A stretch of 64,000 bases of DNA from Spongiibacter nanhainus (GCF_016132545.1 NZ_CP066167.1:2693001-2757000); one strand, 5' to 3'. Shown: positions 1 to 9,001, numbered from the stretch's first letter. Made by a program: numbers and translations. Notes: generated from the letters alone by a model not told the origin.

Positions 1-817
1 CCAGTACCACATCGTTGGTGGTGGCCTCAAAGGCTTTACCCACCGCTTTGATTCTGCTCCGGGAATAAGACTGGGCGGCAAAACGACGGGTGGAGGAAAT
101 GGGCTGAACCAGCGCGCAACGCGGGCTCATACCGATCACTACATCTTCCTTGTGATTACGATAATCAGTAATGGTGGTGCGCAGCTCCTTGAGCAAGGGC
201 AAGGGCGAGTACAGCGACTTGATCCCTTCCCTGGCAAGGGAACGCAGCGCCGTAATGCCGCCAATACTGGTCTGGGGTACCGGGCTGGCTTGGGCTCCGC
301 TGCGGGGTGCAGTGACTTCCCACATGGCCGGCAAGGTCATCGACTCCTCCGGGTCAGCGGACATCGCATTCATCACCGCCCGCATACCGGCCACGCCGTC
401 GACCAGGGCGTGGTGTACTTTCATGTAGACCGCGATGCGGCCATCTTCCAGGCCCTCGATAAAGTACATACGCCACAGCGGGTAATTTCTATCCAGGTGT
501 GCACAGTGCACTCGAGAGATCAGTTCAAACAGCTCTCGAATACGCCCGGGCTGGGGCAGCGCGGTGTGTACAAAGTGCTGCCCCAGGTCGAAATCTTCAT
601 CCTCTTTCCAGTAATGCATACCGCGTTTGCGAACCAGCAACCGGTTGAATGGCTCTGCAGCGTGATTGGAGCGGCTGAGCTTCTTAAACAGCTTGGCGGC
701 AAAGTCCGCTGGCGCATCTTCCGGCGGCTCAAACAACATCAGCATGCCAATATGTAACGGTGTACTGCGGCTCTCCAAGCGCAGAAAGGCATCGTCGGTT
801 AAGGATAGTTTTTTCAT
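1..817 (-). CDS. Wax ester synthase/diacylglycerol acyltransferase (WS/DGAT), N-terminal part
   Basis: The gene runs off the left edge, so about 272 N-terminal residues are visible. The translation contains the family's catalytic HHxxxDG motif (seen as HHALVDG), preceded by typical WS/DGAT sequence such as PLWRMYFIEGL. Family members esterify acyl-CoA with a fatty alcohol or diacylglycerol to make wax esters or triacylglycerol storage lipid at the inner membrane. The start is the ATG at 817, with a GGAG box a few bases upstream. The gene is divergent from the arsC-like gene; the 325-bp gap between them carries a 14-bp perfect palindrome that could be its operator. The C-terminal half is not in the window. 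Confidence 0.88.
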   Translation of the reverse strand, partial: MKKLSLTDDAFLRLESRSTPLHIGMLMLFEPPEDAPADFAAKLFKKLSRSNHAAEPFNRLLVRKRGMHYWKEDEDFDLGQHFVHTALPQPGRIRELFELISRVHCAHLDRNYPLWRMYFIEGLEDGRIAVYMKVHHALVDGVAGMRAVMNAMSADPEESMTLPAMWEVTAPRSGAQASPVPQTSIGGITALRSLAREGIKSLYSPLPLLKELRTTITDYRNHKEDVVIGMSPRCALVQPISSTRRFAAQSYSRSRIKAVGKAFEATTNDVVL

Positions 818-1142
818 CGGTAACTCCGGTTTGCACCCCGCCGGGGATTGTTATCTTGTAATGTGTCGTTAGCGGCGAATAGTAAGCGTGGCACGGTTTC
901 GGGCCTGCCGCCAACATGATTTTTGCGATCTGTTGATACTGATCAGTATTTTCGCCCCAACCCGAGTCAAATGTCCGTACTAATGGACAGACAGGTCACG
1001 AGCGGCAATGTTCACCCTCCATGTCGCAATGCGGCAATTAAGCGCCGATTAATCCAACCGTATGGTAAGCAAAAATCGGACCTGAAGGGGTCTGTGAATT
1101 TTGTTATTATGCCGGCCCTTTATTTCAGCTTGATCGCAAACC
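818..1142. other. Intergenic region between divergent WS/DGAT and arsC-like genes
   Basis: 325 bp without a credible gene. It must hold the promoters of both flanking genes. I see a perfect 14-bp palindrome at 936-949 and an imperfect inverted repeat TGTCC-N8-GGACA at 972-989. The open frame across 923-1312 has no family-like sequence and runs into arsC out of frame. Confidence 0.6.
936..949. promoter_or_regulatory. Perfect 14-bp palindrome, candidate operator
   Basis: The sequence ATACTGATCAGTAT is identical to its reverse complement. It lies about 120 bp upstream of the wax-ester synthase start and 190 bp upstream of the arsC-like gene. The size and symmetry fit a TetR-type operator, but no regulator gene is adjacent and binding is inference only. 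Confidence 0.4.
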
Positions 1143-1499
1143 ATGAGCACCACTCTTTACGGCATAAAAAACTGCGACACCGTCCGCGCCGCCCGGCGCT
1201 GGCTGGACAGTCACAATATCGACTACGTGTTCAGCGACGTACGAGAGCAAGCCCTCAGCCCCGAACAGCTGCGTGCCTGGCTGCAGGAGCTGGGCCTGGC
1301 CCTGGTCAATAAGCGCAGTACCACCTGGAAGCAATTGAGCCAGAGCGAGCGCGACAACCTGGATGCAGAGACCGCGGTAGCACTGCTCAGTCAGCACCCG
1401 ACATTGATGAAACGGCCGCTACTGGATACCGGCCGCGAACGTCACCTGGGCTTTAAAGCAGAGGACTATCAGCGCCTGTTTGCCCATCACACATTGTAA
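1143..1499 (+). CDS. ArsC/Spx-family reductase (YffB-like)
   Basis: A 118-residue protein of the arsenate reductase/Spx family with the GIKNCDTVRAARRWL start typical of YffB-like members: a single Cys in the N-terminal thioredoxin-fold loop and a C-terminal KRPLLDTG segment. Homologues are annotated as arsenate reductase-like, but the true substrate is usually unknown. It sits 48 bp upstream of dapD on the same strand, an arrangement familiar from Pseudomonas, so the two are probably co-transcribed. The Shine-Dalgarno before the ATG is weak. Confidence 0.85.
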   Translation: MSTTLYGIKNCDTVRAARRWLDSHNIDYVFSDVREQALSPEQLRAWLQELGLALVNKRSTTWKQLSQSERDNLDAETAVALLSQHPTLMKRPLLDTGRERHLGFKAEDYQRLFAHHTL

Positions 1500-1547
1500 G
1501 GCCCGTACCATTCACTCATTTTCTACAGGTAAAGAGACCCCAATACT

Positions 1548-2585
1548 ATGAGCAATTCACTATTCGCCCTGGGCATCGGCCTCGGCGCCCAAAACAGTAA
1601 AGGCGATTGGCTGGACAGCCTGTTCCCGCTGCCGCGCCTGAACCCTGACGCCGCCGTCTGTGAGGCGGTGGCCGGTGTACTCTCCTTTACCGGTGGCAAC
1701 CGCGCCATTGCAGTCAATGCCGAGCAGATGTCGCAAGTCGCCGAAGCGCTCAAAGGTGCCGGTGACAGCGAATTGGCCGACGTAGCCGCACAACTGGCCA
1801 GCAGTCAGCAGGCCCTGGTCGTCACCCTGCTTAGCAGCGACGACGCCCCTAGCTCCGTCCCCGAAGGCTATCTCAAGCTGCACCTGCTTTCCCATCGTTT
1901 GGTTCGCCCCCACCAGATCAACCTGAGCGGCCTGTTTGGTGCGCTGCCCAATGTCGCCTGGACCAACCAGGGCGCCGTGGATCTGGCAGAACTGCCCCAG
2001 CGCCAGTTGCAGGCGCGGATGAAGGGCGAGCTGCTGGAGGTCATGTCGGTGGATAAATTCCCCAAGATGACCAACTATGTGGTCCCCACCGGGGTTCGCA
2101 TCGCCCATACCGCCCGGGTTCGTCTGGGTGCTTACCTGGGCGAAGGCACCACGGTCATGCACGAGGGTTTTGTCAATTTCAACGCTGGCACCGAAGGCCC
2201 GGGCATGATCGAAGGTCGCATTTCGGCAGGCGTGATGATCGGCGCCGGCTCAGACCTCGGCGGCGGCTGCTCCACCATGGGCACCCTGTCCGGCGGCAAC
2301 GATGTGGTGATTTCAGTCGGTAAAGAATGCCTGGTGGGCGCCAATGCCGGTGTCGGCATCCCTCTTGGCGACCGCTGCACCATTGAAGCCGGCCTGTATA
2401 TCACCGCTGGCTCGGTGGTCACCATGATCGACGATCAGGGTGAGGTAGCCGGCAACGCCAAGGCTCGGGACCTGGCCGGCAAATCCGACCTGCTGTTCCG
2501 CCGCAACTCCAAAAATGGCGCCATTGAAGTGCTGACCAATAAGTCGGCCATCGCCCTGAATGAGATGTTGCACGCCCACAACTAA
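1548..2585 (+). CDS. dapD: 2,3,4,5-tetrahydropyridine-2,6-dicarboxylate N-succinyltransferase
   Basis: 345 residues, the longer Pseudomonas-type DapD. It transfers succinyl from succinyl-CoA to tetrahydrodipicolinate in the succinylase branch of lysine and meso-diaminopimelate synthesis in the cytosol. The central and C-terminal parts show the left-handed beta-helix hexapeptide pattern and family blocks such as GCSTMGTLSGGN and GANAGVGIPLGDRC. The start has an AGGTAAAGAG-type box upstream. It follows the arsC-like gene and ends before a strong intrinsic terminator. The next dap enzyme, dapE, lies 12.5 kb away in the same window rather than adjacent. Confidence 0.96.
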   Translation: MSNSLFALGIGLGAQNSKGDWLDSLFPLPRLNPDAAVCEAVAGVLSFTGGNRAIAVNAEQMSQVAEALKGAGDSELADVAAQLASSQQALVVTLLSSDDAPSSVPEGYLKLHLLSHRLVRPHQINLSGLFGALPNVAWTNQGAVDLAELPQRQLQARMKGELLEVMSVDKFPKMTNYVVPTGVRIAHTARVRLGAYLGEGTTVMHEGFVNFNAGTEGPGMIEGRISAGVMIGAGSDLGGGCSTMGTLSGGNDVVISVGKECLVGANAGVGIPLGDRCTIEAGLYITAGSVVTMIDDQGEVAGNAKARDLAGKSDLLFRRNSKNGAIEVLTNKSAIALNEMLHAHN

Positions 2586-2634
2586 GTGCCTGTTTAGTGC
2601 TTTTTTAGCGCTTTTATACGGCTGTTAGATCAGG

Positions 2635-2669
2635 GCCCGGGTTAGCGGACGCGCACCCGGGCTTTTTTT
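2635..2669 (+). terminator. Rho-independent terminator of dapD
   Basis: A perfect 7-bp stem GCCCGGG / CCCGGGC (2635-2641 and 2656-2662) with a 14-base loop is followed directly by seven T residues. It lies 50 bp after the dapD stop. Confidence 0.9.
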
Positions 2670-2725
2670 GGCCTGTTAAAACTGGCCGGAGATCTCTCCC
2701 GGCAGTGTATTTCCCCCTGCCCAGC

Positions 2726-3679
2726 TTAACTGCGGATTTCTATCACCACTTTGCCCCGACAACGACCGCTGCGGTTGCGGGCGTAAGCAGCGTCACTGTC
2801 GACCAGAGAATACACACTGTCGATAACCGGATGGAGAGCACCCAGTTCGACCAACTCCGTTAAATAGCCCAGGTCCTCACGGTAAGATTCCACCACCACA
2901 CTGTTGGCCTTTTTACCCAGCAGGCGATACAGCGGTGTGGCCACCATAGAGAGCCCCTGCCCACCCGTGGAAATGAAATGACCGTTTTCACCGAGCAAAA
3001 CCTTACAAGTGAGGGGCGTTTCGTAGGACGTCACGTCATACACGATATCGAACGCACCGGCAGATTTGCGGTAATCGCCCTGGGTGTAATCAATCACGGC
3101 GTCGGCACCCAACTGTTTGACAAACTCCAGGTTACGGGTGCTGCACACGCCGGTTACCTGCATACCCAGGTATTTAGCAATCTGCACGGCCAGAGAGCCC
3201 ACCCCGCCGGAAGCCCCGATAATCAGCACTGTCTTGCCCTGTTCAGCGCCGCCCTTGCGCAAACCCTGTAGCGCCGTCAGCGCCGCCAAAGGCAAGGATG
3301 CCGCCTCGGTAAAACTGAGACTTTTGGGTTTCTTTGCCACGCGCTGTTGATTGATCACCGCCTGCTCGGCCAAAGATGCGGTGCGCAGGCGCATATCCAT
3401 ACCATAGACTTCATCGCCGACATCCAAACCCTGTACTCTCGTCCCTTTATCGACTACGACACCGGCCAAATCATCTCCGAACAAGGGGGGTAGACGCCGG
3501 GTACCCAGCGGGGTAGCGGCCATCGCTAGATGGTAGTTGAGCTTCCAATCTTTGGGGTTTACCGAGGCTGCATGCACCTCCACCAACACGTCTTCATCCC
3601 CCAACGAGAACGGCGCGGGCATCTCGCTAAGAACCAGCTTTGTTTTAGGTCCCCAGCCTGCGGTGGCAATGGCTTTCAT
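2726..3679 (-). CDS. Zinc-type medium-chain quinone oxidoreductase
   Basis: 317 residues from the ATG at 3679, chosen because GGGAG lies about 7 bases upstream; a longer frame to 3706 lacks a better ribosome site. This is an NAD(P)-dependent medium-chain dehydrogenase/reductase of the quinone oxidoreductase (zeta-crystallin-like) group. An N-terminal GroES-like domain (VHAASVNPKDWKL) is followed by a Rossmann domain with the cofactor loop IGASGGVGSLAVQIAKYLG. Structural Cys ligands of true alcohol dehydrogenases are absent, as expected of the quinone reductase group. The substrate is unknown. It is convergent with dapD and downstream of the MBL hydrolase on the same strand. Confidence 0.85.
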   Translation of the reverse strand: MKAIATAGWGPKTKLVLSEMPAPFSLGDEDVLVEVHAASVNPKDWKLNYHLAMAATPLGTRRLPPLFGDDLAGVVVDKGTRVQGLDVGDEVYGMDMRLRTASLAEQAVINQQRVAKKPKSLSFTEAASLPLAALTALQGLRKGGAEQGKTVLIIGASGGVGSLAVQIAKYLGMQVTGVCSTRNLEFVKQLGADAVIDYTQGDYRKSAGAFDIVYDVTSYETPLTCKVLLGENGHFISTGGQGLSMVATPLYRLLGKKANSVVVESYREDLGYLTELVELGALHPVIDSVYSLVDSDAAYARNRSGRCRGKVVIEIRS

Positions 3680-3745
3680 GGCGTTACTCCCTGTTGGTTG
3701 AGGCAATTGCAGCCACGTTATACAAGTCGAGCCCTCGTCCCCTGA

Positions 3746-4609
3746 CTAGGCAACAAGATTGGATATGGACGCACGCTCGTCGGTAACCGCGAACCGCCCT
3801 TTCTGGTCGCGGACCACCCGCCCTATCGCCACGTCGGGGTCATGGGTAAAAAACAGCCGGCCACCACGGGATTCCAGGTCGTCCAGTAGCGCGCGTTTCT
3901 CGTCAATTAAGGCCTCGGGGTAGCGGTCGTAGCCCATGGTGATGGGCAGATGCACCCAGGGCACCCCCGGAATGAGATCCGCGGCGAACACCACTGGCTC
4001 CGACGGCATAAGAATTTCGGTCAGTAACATACCGGGGGTATGCCCACGGCTGGTATGGAAAACGTAGTCTTTCCCCAGCAGCTCGCTATGCCCGCCCGAC
4101 AGCACCTGTAAGCGCCCCGATGCCGACAGTAACTCGGGCAACTCCGGGATGAAGGACGCCCGGTCCCTTGGGTGAGGCTGTTTGGCACGGGTCCAGGCGT
4201 CTTCACTCACCACTATCTGCGCATTGGGGAACAGTAACTCGGGCACATAGCCCTCGCGCCACGGCTGCAACAGGCCGCCGGCATGGTCAAAGTGCAAATG
4301 CGAGAGCACGATCAGGTCGATATCTGTGTGCGACAAACCCTGCCCAGCCAACTCGTTCAATAGTCGGTGTTCCCTTTCAACCAAGCCGTAACGCTGAGCC
4401 AAATCCGGGGCGAAAAAAGCGCCCACGCCCACCTCCAGCAAAATATTTCGCCGCTCTTCACGAATGAGCAAACACCGGCACGCCAGAGGGATGTGGTTGT
4501 CCGCGTCGACTTCGACCCAACGGGACCACACCGCCTTGGGCGCATTGCCAAACATCGCGCCGCCGTCCAAGCGCTGCGAATTTCCCAAAAGACTAGTGAG
4601 CGCTTTCAC
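3746..4609 (-). CDS. Metallo-beta-lactamase-fold hydrolase
   Basis: 287 residues with the dinuclear zinc motif HxHxDH (seen in [12 protein letters not shown]) and further metal ligands in [15 protein letters not shown] and the C-terminal FTHDPD. The layout resembles the AHL-lactonase-like part of the MBL superfamily, so a lactone or ester hydrolase is plausible, but the substrate cannot be named. It has no signal peptide and is probably cytosolic. It lies upstream of the quinone oxidoreductase with a 66-bp gap and may share its transcript. Confidence 0.82.
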   Translation of the reverse strand: MKALTSLLGNSQRLDGGAMFGNAPKAVWSRWVEVDADNHIPLACRCLLIREERRNILLEVGVGAFFAPDLAQRYGLVEREHRLLNELAGQGLSHTDIDLIVLSHLHFDHAGGLLQPWREGYVPELLFPNAQIVVSEDAWTRAKQPHPRDRASFIPELPELLSASGRLQVLSGGHSELLGKDYVFHTSRGHTPGMLLTEILMPSEPVVFAADLIPGVPWVHLPITMGYDRYPEALIDEKRALLDDLESRGGRLFFTHDPDVAIGRVVRDQKGRFAVTDERASISNLVA

Positions 4610-4838
4610 GCGACTTTGCTCCCATCGTTATTCACAACAACCTCTTTCGATTACCTGCTCCGACATCTCTGCCGGTATTGCAGAGCCCACGCGAGGGCCG
4701 CTATACGCTTGCCTCGGCATTGGATTTTATCAAAGAACGCGGAGCCAAACGGCTGCATCAACAGCATGGTGAACTCATCGCCAGTGCTTTACTCTATGGC
4801 AGTCGTTCACTTCACTCACACAAGGCGCCTCACAAACT

Positions 4839-5909
4839 ATGGATTCTGCTCCCCGCCGCCAAAACTGGGCGCTTATTTTACTGGCGATTTTGGCGGTGCT
4901 GTACACCTTGCGCATTGCCCGGGATGTACTGCTGCCCATCACTCTGGCCCTGATTTTTGCCCTGCTAATGGCGCCCCTGGTGACCAAGCTGCAGCGCTTT
5001 AAACTGCCCCGCAGCCTTGGTGCGGTGCTGGTCATGGCCGTGTGTTTTGGCAGCGTTGGCGGCATACTTTACGGCATTGCCAGCCCAGCGAGTACCTGGT
5101 TGCAAAAGGCACCAGAAGCGGTGGATGTCATTCGCCACCATTGGCATGACGTGAACAGCAATAACCGCGACGACGTCGACGCCGCGACCCGCAGCCTGGA
5201 CTCCCTGGCCAAGGAGCTGGCGCCACCAGAAGACCCCAAGGTTCGCAAAGTGGTGATTGCCGAACCGGGCTGGCGAGGCGAAATGTGGGAGATCGGCCGT
5301 AACTTTGGTGTCTACGGTACCCTCAGCATTATTCTGCTGTTTTTTCTGCTGACCTCGGGTGATGCGCTGCTGCGGCGATTTATCCATACCCTGCCAACCC
5401 AGCGAGACAAGGCCACAGTGATCTCCCTCAGCGAGCGGGCGTCGCTACAGATGTCCCGCTATCTGATTACCATTACCGCGGTCAATGTGGTGGTGGGCAT
5501 CATGACAACACTGGCGCTGTGGTTACTGGGCCTGCCAGACCCGGTGTTGTGGGGGGCTCTGGCCGCGGTGCTGCGCTATATTCCCTATCTCGGCGTAGTG
5601 ATAACAGTGACCCTGCTGGCCATTGTCAGCGCCGTCAGTTTTGGCGATGGGCTAATCGTGATCGCCGCGCCGCTGGGCTATGCCCTGTTTACCGCCGTGG
5701 TGGGCCAATTCGTCGATCCATTCGTACACGGTATTCGCTTCAAGCTAAATCCGATTGTGGTGTTTTTATGGATCTTTTTCTGGGGCTGGCTGTGGGGCGC
5801 ACCCGGGGTTCTGCTGGCCGTCCCCCTACTAACTTTATTCCAAGTTGTCTGCCAACATGTAGACCGACTCGGCCCTGTCGCCAGCATTATTGGAGATGCC
5901 AATGACTGA
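4839..5909 (+). CDS. AI-2E family (PerM/YhhT-type) membrane transporter
   Basis: 356 residues with an N-terminal hydrophobic pair, a charged periplasmic stretch at about residues 85-145, and a C-terminal block of membrane segments including the conserved YIPYLGVVITVT and GxFVDPFVxG-like patterns. The family exports varied substrates: autoinducer-2 for TqsA, Na+/H+ for others. The substrate here is unknown. Its stop overlaps the amidoligase start (ATGACTGA), which suggests translational coupling and a functional link to the amidoligase/amidotransferase pair. The ribosome site is weak. The 229 bp upstream contain no gene I can support. Confidence 0.85.
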   Translation: MDSAPRRQNWALILLAILAVLYTLRIARDVLLPITLALIFALLMAPLVTKLQRFKLPRSLGAVLVMAVCFGSVGGILYGIASPASTWLQKAPEAVDVIRHHWHDVNSNNRDDVDAATRSLDSLAKELAPPEDPKVRKVVIAEPGWRGEMWEIGRNFGVYGTLSIILLFFLLTSGDALLRRFIHTLPTQRDKATVISLSERASLQMSRYLITITAVNVVVGIMTTLALWLLGLPDPVLWGALAAVLRYIPYLGVVITVTLLAIVSAVSFGDGLIVIAAPLGYALFTAVVGQFVDPFVHGIRFKLNPIVVFLWIFFWGWLWGAPGVLLAVPLLTLFQVVCQHVDRLGPVASIIGDAND

Positions 5910-6915
5910 TATGCGTCACTACCGAAAATCCCTGTGGCCTCTGCCGCCTATTATGGAGTCCGAGGCCGGCAAAGAACGGCGAGTCGGTGTGGAAATCGAG
6001 TTCACCGGCCTCGACATGGACCCCATCGCCGACATTATCATCGACCATATCGGTGGCTCGGTAAGCAAAAAATCCGATTTTGACTATCGCATCAAGGACA
6101 CGGCCCTGGGCGATTTTGTCGTGGAGCTGGACTCCGCCTATATCAAGCGCATGAGCCAGGAGCGCTATGAAGCCGAGGAAAGCAACGAGCTGGAAGAGTT
6201 TGCCGAGGCCATTGTCGGCCTGGTGGCAAAACAGCTGGTGCCCTTCGAGGTAGTGAGCCCCCCTATCGCCGTGAGCGACCTGTGGCAGCTGGAGGACCTT
6301 TTTGTGGCTTTGCGCCTGGCCGGCGCCAAGGGTACCGAGGCCTCCACCAAGAACGCCTTCGGCCTGCACTTAAACCCCGAGGTGCCCAGCTGTGACGCCA
6401 CCACTGTACGGCGCTATATTCAGGCATTTCTGTGTCTTTACGAGTGGATTAAAGTCCGCAGCAACGTTGCCATCAGCCGCCGCATCACTCCCTACATCGA
6501 CCCCTTTAAACGGGACTATGTGAAGCACGCCCTGGCGGATGATTACCAGCCGGACATGGACCAGCTGATCGACGACTATATTCACTTTAATCCCACCCGC
6601 AACCGGGCGCTGGACATGCTGCCGCTGTTTGCCCATATCGATGAGCCCCGACTGCGGGCCAAAATTGACGACCCCCGGGTCAACGCCCGGCCCACCCTGC
6701 ATTACCGGCTGCCCAACAGCCAAATCGACAACACCCAGTGGGCCCTGGTTCACGCCTGGCGGGACTACCTGCAGGTAGACGCCCTGGCCAACGATCCGGA
6801 GCGCCTGGAGCGAGTTCGTCGGGCCTATTGCGCCTACCTGGACAAAACCACCAACTTGCTATTTGGCGACTGGCCAGAAGATGTCAGCCGCTGGCTGCTG
6901 CCGGAACTGCTTTAG
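5902..6915 (+). CDS. Putative amidoligase (PF12224-type, glutamine-synthetase-like fold)
   Basis: 337 residues from ATG 5902, which has GGAG six bases upstream; a TTG at 5890 is also in frame. The start RRVGVEIEFTGLD and the following acidic and aromatic pattern are those of the uncharacterised amidoligase family, COOH-NH2 ligases related to gamma-glutamylcysteine and glutamine synthetases (described by comparative genomics). They are expected to use ATP to join a carboxylate to an amine. It overlaps the transporter upstream and is followed after 11 bp by a class I glutamine amidotransferase-like hydrolase. That pairing fits making or trimming gamma-glutamyl-type amides. The product is unknown. 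Confidence 0.82.
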   Translation: MTDMRHYRKSLWPLPPIMESEAGKERRVGVEIEFTGLDMDPIADIIIDHIGGSVSKKSDFDYRIKDTALGDFVVELDSAYIKRMSQERYEAEESNELEEFAEAIVGLVAKQLVPFEVVSPPIAVSDLWQLEDLFVALRLAGAKGTEASTKNAFGLHLNPEVPSCDATTVRRYIQAFLCLYEWIKVRSNVAISRRITPYIDPFKRDYVKHALADDYQPDMDQLIDDYIHFNPTRNRALDMLPLFAHIDEPRLRAKIDDPRVNARPTLHYRLPNSQIDNTQWALVHAWRDYLQVDALANDPERLERVRRAYCAYLDKTTNLLFGDWPEDVSRWLLPELL

Positions 6916-6926
6916 GGTAGTTAACC

Positions 6927-7604
6927 ATGAGCACTGGCAAACGCCCGCTGATCGGTGTCACCGGCGCAGACAAACGCTTTCCCGTCTCCTGGTGGTTTAT
7001 TCGCTGGGCGCTGAGCCGGGTCGGTGCCGATGCCGTCTACATGACACCCCGGCGGAGCCATATTCCCCAGCACCTGGACGGCGTCATCATCAGCGGTGGT
7101 GACGACATCGACCCCGGCCTCTACCTTCCCGATCACGACGATACCGCGCCACTGGACCGTTCCAGGGACGAATTTGAAATCCGTGTACTCGAACAGATTA
7201 TGCCCACCCGCAAGCCGGTGCTGGGCATTTGTCGGGGGGCGCAATTGATGAATGTGGTGCTGGGCGGCACCCTCTATACCGACCTGCGCCCATTCCGCCG
7301 GCTGACCTCCAACCGCCGGATGTTGTTGCCGCGCAAACATCTGCAGGTCGACGCGGGGACCCTGCTGGAAAGTATCCTGCAAGCCCAACATTGCCGCATC
7401 AATTCGCTACACCACCAGGCAATTCGCGACCTGGGGCAAGGACTAAAAATCAGTGGGCGGGATCGCGACGCTATCGTACAAGCGGTGGAAAACCCCGATC
7501 ACCCCTTTCGGGTTGGCGTGCAATGGCACCCTGAATATTTGCCGCAACAACGTCCCCAGCTGCGACTGTTCCAACAGCTGGTAGACACCGCCAAAGCACT
7601 ATGA
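6927..7604 (+). CDS. Class I glutamine amidotransferase / gamma-glutamyl hydrolase (PuuD-like)
   Basis: 225 residues with an intact catalytic triad: the nucleophile elbow GICRG (Cys about 102) and WHPE near the C-terminus (His about 201, Glu about 203). The family includes PuuD, which hydrolyses gamma-glutamyl-GABA, and amidotransferase domains that release ammonia from glutamine. In this operon it lies directly after an amidoligase, so it could supply ammonia to it or hydrolyse its product. It has no signal peptide. Its stop overlaps the yqaA-like start (ATGA). Confidence 0.88.
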   Translation: MSTGKRPLIGVTGADKRFPVSWWFIRWALSRVGADAVYMTPRRSHIPQHLDGVIISGGDDIDPGLYLPDHDDTAPLDRSRDEFEIRVLEQIMPTRKPVLGICRGAQLMNVVLGGTLYTDLRPFRRLTSNRRMLLPRKHLQVDAGTLLESILQAQHCRINSLHHQAIRDLGQGLKISGRDRDAIVQAVENPDHPFRVGVQWHPEYLPQQRPQLRLFQQLVDTAKAL

Positions 7605-8023
7605 CCCCGTATCTGATTCTGTTTGCCTCGGCCTTTGGCGCCGCGACCCTGCTGCCCTTCTATTCCGAGCTACTGTTGTTGGCCCAGCTCAACGAGGGCC
7701 TGTCGCCCCTCTGGTTGTGGATCGCCGCCAGCAGCGGCAATACTCTGGGTTCCGGGGTAAATTGGTGGATGGGCAAACGCATCAGTGATTTTGTCGGCCG
7801 GCGCTGGTTCCCGGTTAAGGAGCAGGATCTGATTCGCGCTCAAAACTGGTTCAACCGCTACGGCAAGTGGTCACTGTTAATGGCGTGGTTACCCATTGGC
7901 GGCGACGCCCTCACCGTGGTCGGCGGCATCATGCACATTCCAGCCCCAGTATTTTTCACTCTGGTCGCCATTGGTAAAAGTCTGCGCTACGCTCTGGTCA
8001 TCCTCGGCTACCAGCTAGCCTGA
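7601..8023 (+). CDS. YqaA-family small membrane protein (SNARE-associated/VTT-like)
   Basis: 140 residues, mostly hydrophobic, with family blocks LPFYSELLLL, SSGNTLGSGVNWWMGK and WLPIGGDALTVVGGI. YqaA proteins belong to the DedA/VTT superfamily of inner-membrane proteins thought to move lipids or maintain envelope homeostasis; a precise role is not established. The start ATG overlaps the stop of the amidotransferase by four bases, so it is the last clearly coupled gene of that operon. The yaeQ-like gene follows after 28 bp. Confidence 0.88.
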   Translation: MTPYLILFASAFGAATLLPFYSELLLLAQLNEGLSPLWLWIAASSGNTLGSGVNWWMGKRISDFVGRRWFPVKEQDLIRAQNWFNRYGKWSLLMAWLPIGGDALTVVGGIMHIPAPVFFTLVAIGKSLRYALVILGYQLA

Positions 8024-8051
8024 TTTACCGCAGTCACAAGGAATTGCCTTA

Positions 8052-8600
8052 ATGGCACTCTCAGCTACGATTTTTAAAGCGCGCTTGCAGATCAGCGATT
8101 TGCGCCGCCACTACTACGCCGAGCACAGTCTGACTGTAGCCCGGCACCCCTCTGAAACTGACGAGAGAATGATACTGCGCCTGCTGGCTTTTGCTCTCTA
8201 CGCCGACGATGCATTGCAGCTGACCCGTGGGCTCAGTACCGACGAGGAACCCGAGCTTTGGCAGCGCAATTTGCAGGGCGAAATTGAGCTGTGGATAGAA
8301 TTGGGCCAGCCGACTGAAAAACGCCTGCGTCAGGCCCGGGGCCAAGCGCGCCACGTGGTGGTGCTGAGCTACGGCGGCCGCCCTGCCACTCAATGGTGGC
8401 AAGCCAATGGTGCGGCGCTAGCCAAACTGGGCTCAGTCTCTGTCTACGAGCTGGCGCCGGCCGACAGCCAGGCCCTGGCCGCGCTGGCACAGCGCAACAT
8501 GGATCTGCAATTCACCCTCGATGAAGACAGCATCTGGGTATCCAGCAATGACCACAACATCGCTTTGTCACTGACCACTCACTGCGAGGCGAACTCATGA
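8052..8600 (+). CDS. yaeQ: YaeQ family protein
   Basis: 182 residues matching YaeQ throughout: the ATIFKARLQISDLRRHYY start, PSETDERMILRLLAFALY, and EPELWQ. YaeQ has a PD-(D/E)xK nuclease-like fold. Its function is unresolved, although it has been linked to RfaH-like suppression and peptide-release-related folds. It overlaps the downstream VOC gene by four bases (ATGA), so both are likely one transcript with the genes upstream. Confidence 0.93.
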   Translation: MALSATIFKARLQISDLRRHYYAEHSLTVARHPSETDERMILRLLAFALYADDALQLTRGLSTDEEPELWQRNLQGEIELWIELGQPTEKRLRQARGQARHVVVLSYGGRPATQWWQANGAALAKLGSVSVYELAPADSQALAALAQRNMDLQFTLDEDSIWVSSNDHNIALSLTTHCEANS

Positions 8601-9001
8601 TCACCATCACCAAACTCGACCACGTGGTACTGCGCTGCCGCGACTTTGATGCCATGCTGAGCTTTTACCGCGATCTGCTGGGCTGCCCCTTGGAGCGGTC
8701 AGAACCCGACCTGGGTCTGTATCAACTCCGCGCTGGGGACGCGCTGATTGATCTGGTGCCGGTAAACAGCCAGTTGGGGCAGGAAGGTGGCCGTGCCCCC
8801 GACCGCGATGCTCACAACGTCGATCATATTTGCGTGCGGGTATCCCCTTTTGACGGCCAGGCCATCCTGGACTGGTTGGATCGACAAGGCATTGGCCATG
8901 GCGGCATTGAACGACGCAACGGTGCTGAGGGCTTTGGGCCGTCGATCTACATCGATGATCCGGATGGCAACCGCCTGGAATTGAAAGGCCCCGCAGAATA
9001 A
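8597..9001 (+). CDS. VOC superfamily protein (glyoxalase/bleomycin-resistance fold)
   Basis: 134 residues forming one complete VOC module of paired beta-alpha-beta-beta-beta units. It starts KLDHVVLRCRDFDAMLSFYRD and ends with the metal-ligand region YIDDPDGNRLELKG. The candidate metal ligands are His (DHV), His (DHIC) and the C-terminal Glu (ELK). Members include dioxygenases, lyases and drug-binding proteins; the substrate cannot be deduced. It is translationally coupled to yaeQ. Confidence 0.87.
   Translation: MITITKLDHVVLRCRDFDAMLSFYRDLLGCPLERSEPDLGLYQLRAGDALIDLVPVNSQLGQEGGRAPDRDAHNVDHICVRVSPFDGQAILDWLDRQGIGHGGIERRNGAEGFGPSIYIDDPDGNRLELKGPAE

Noticed and set aside
923-1312. 129-residue frame before and across the arsC-like gene
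   Set aside because: Composition is not protein-like and it overlaps the arsC-like gene out of frame.
4678-4953. 91-residue frame upstream of and overlapping the AI-2E-type gene
   Set aside because: The first part looks protein-like, but it runs out of frame into a well-supported transporter, has no ribosome site and no family match I recognise.
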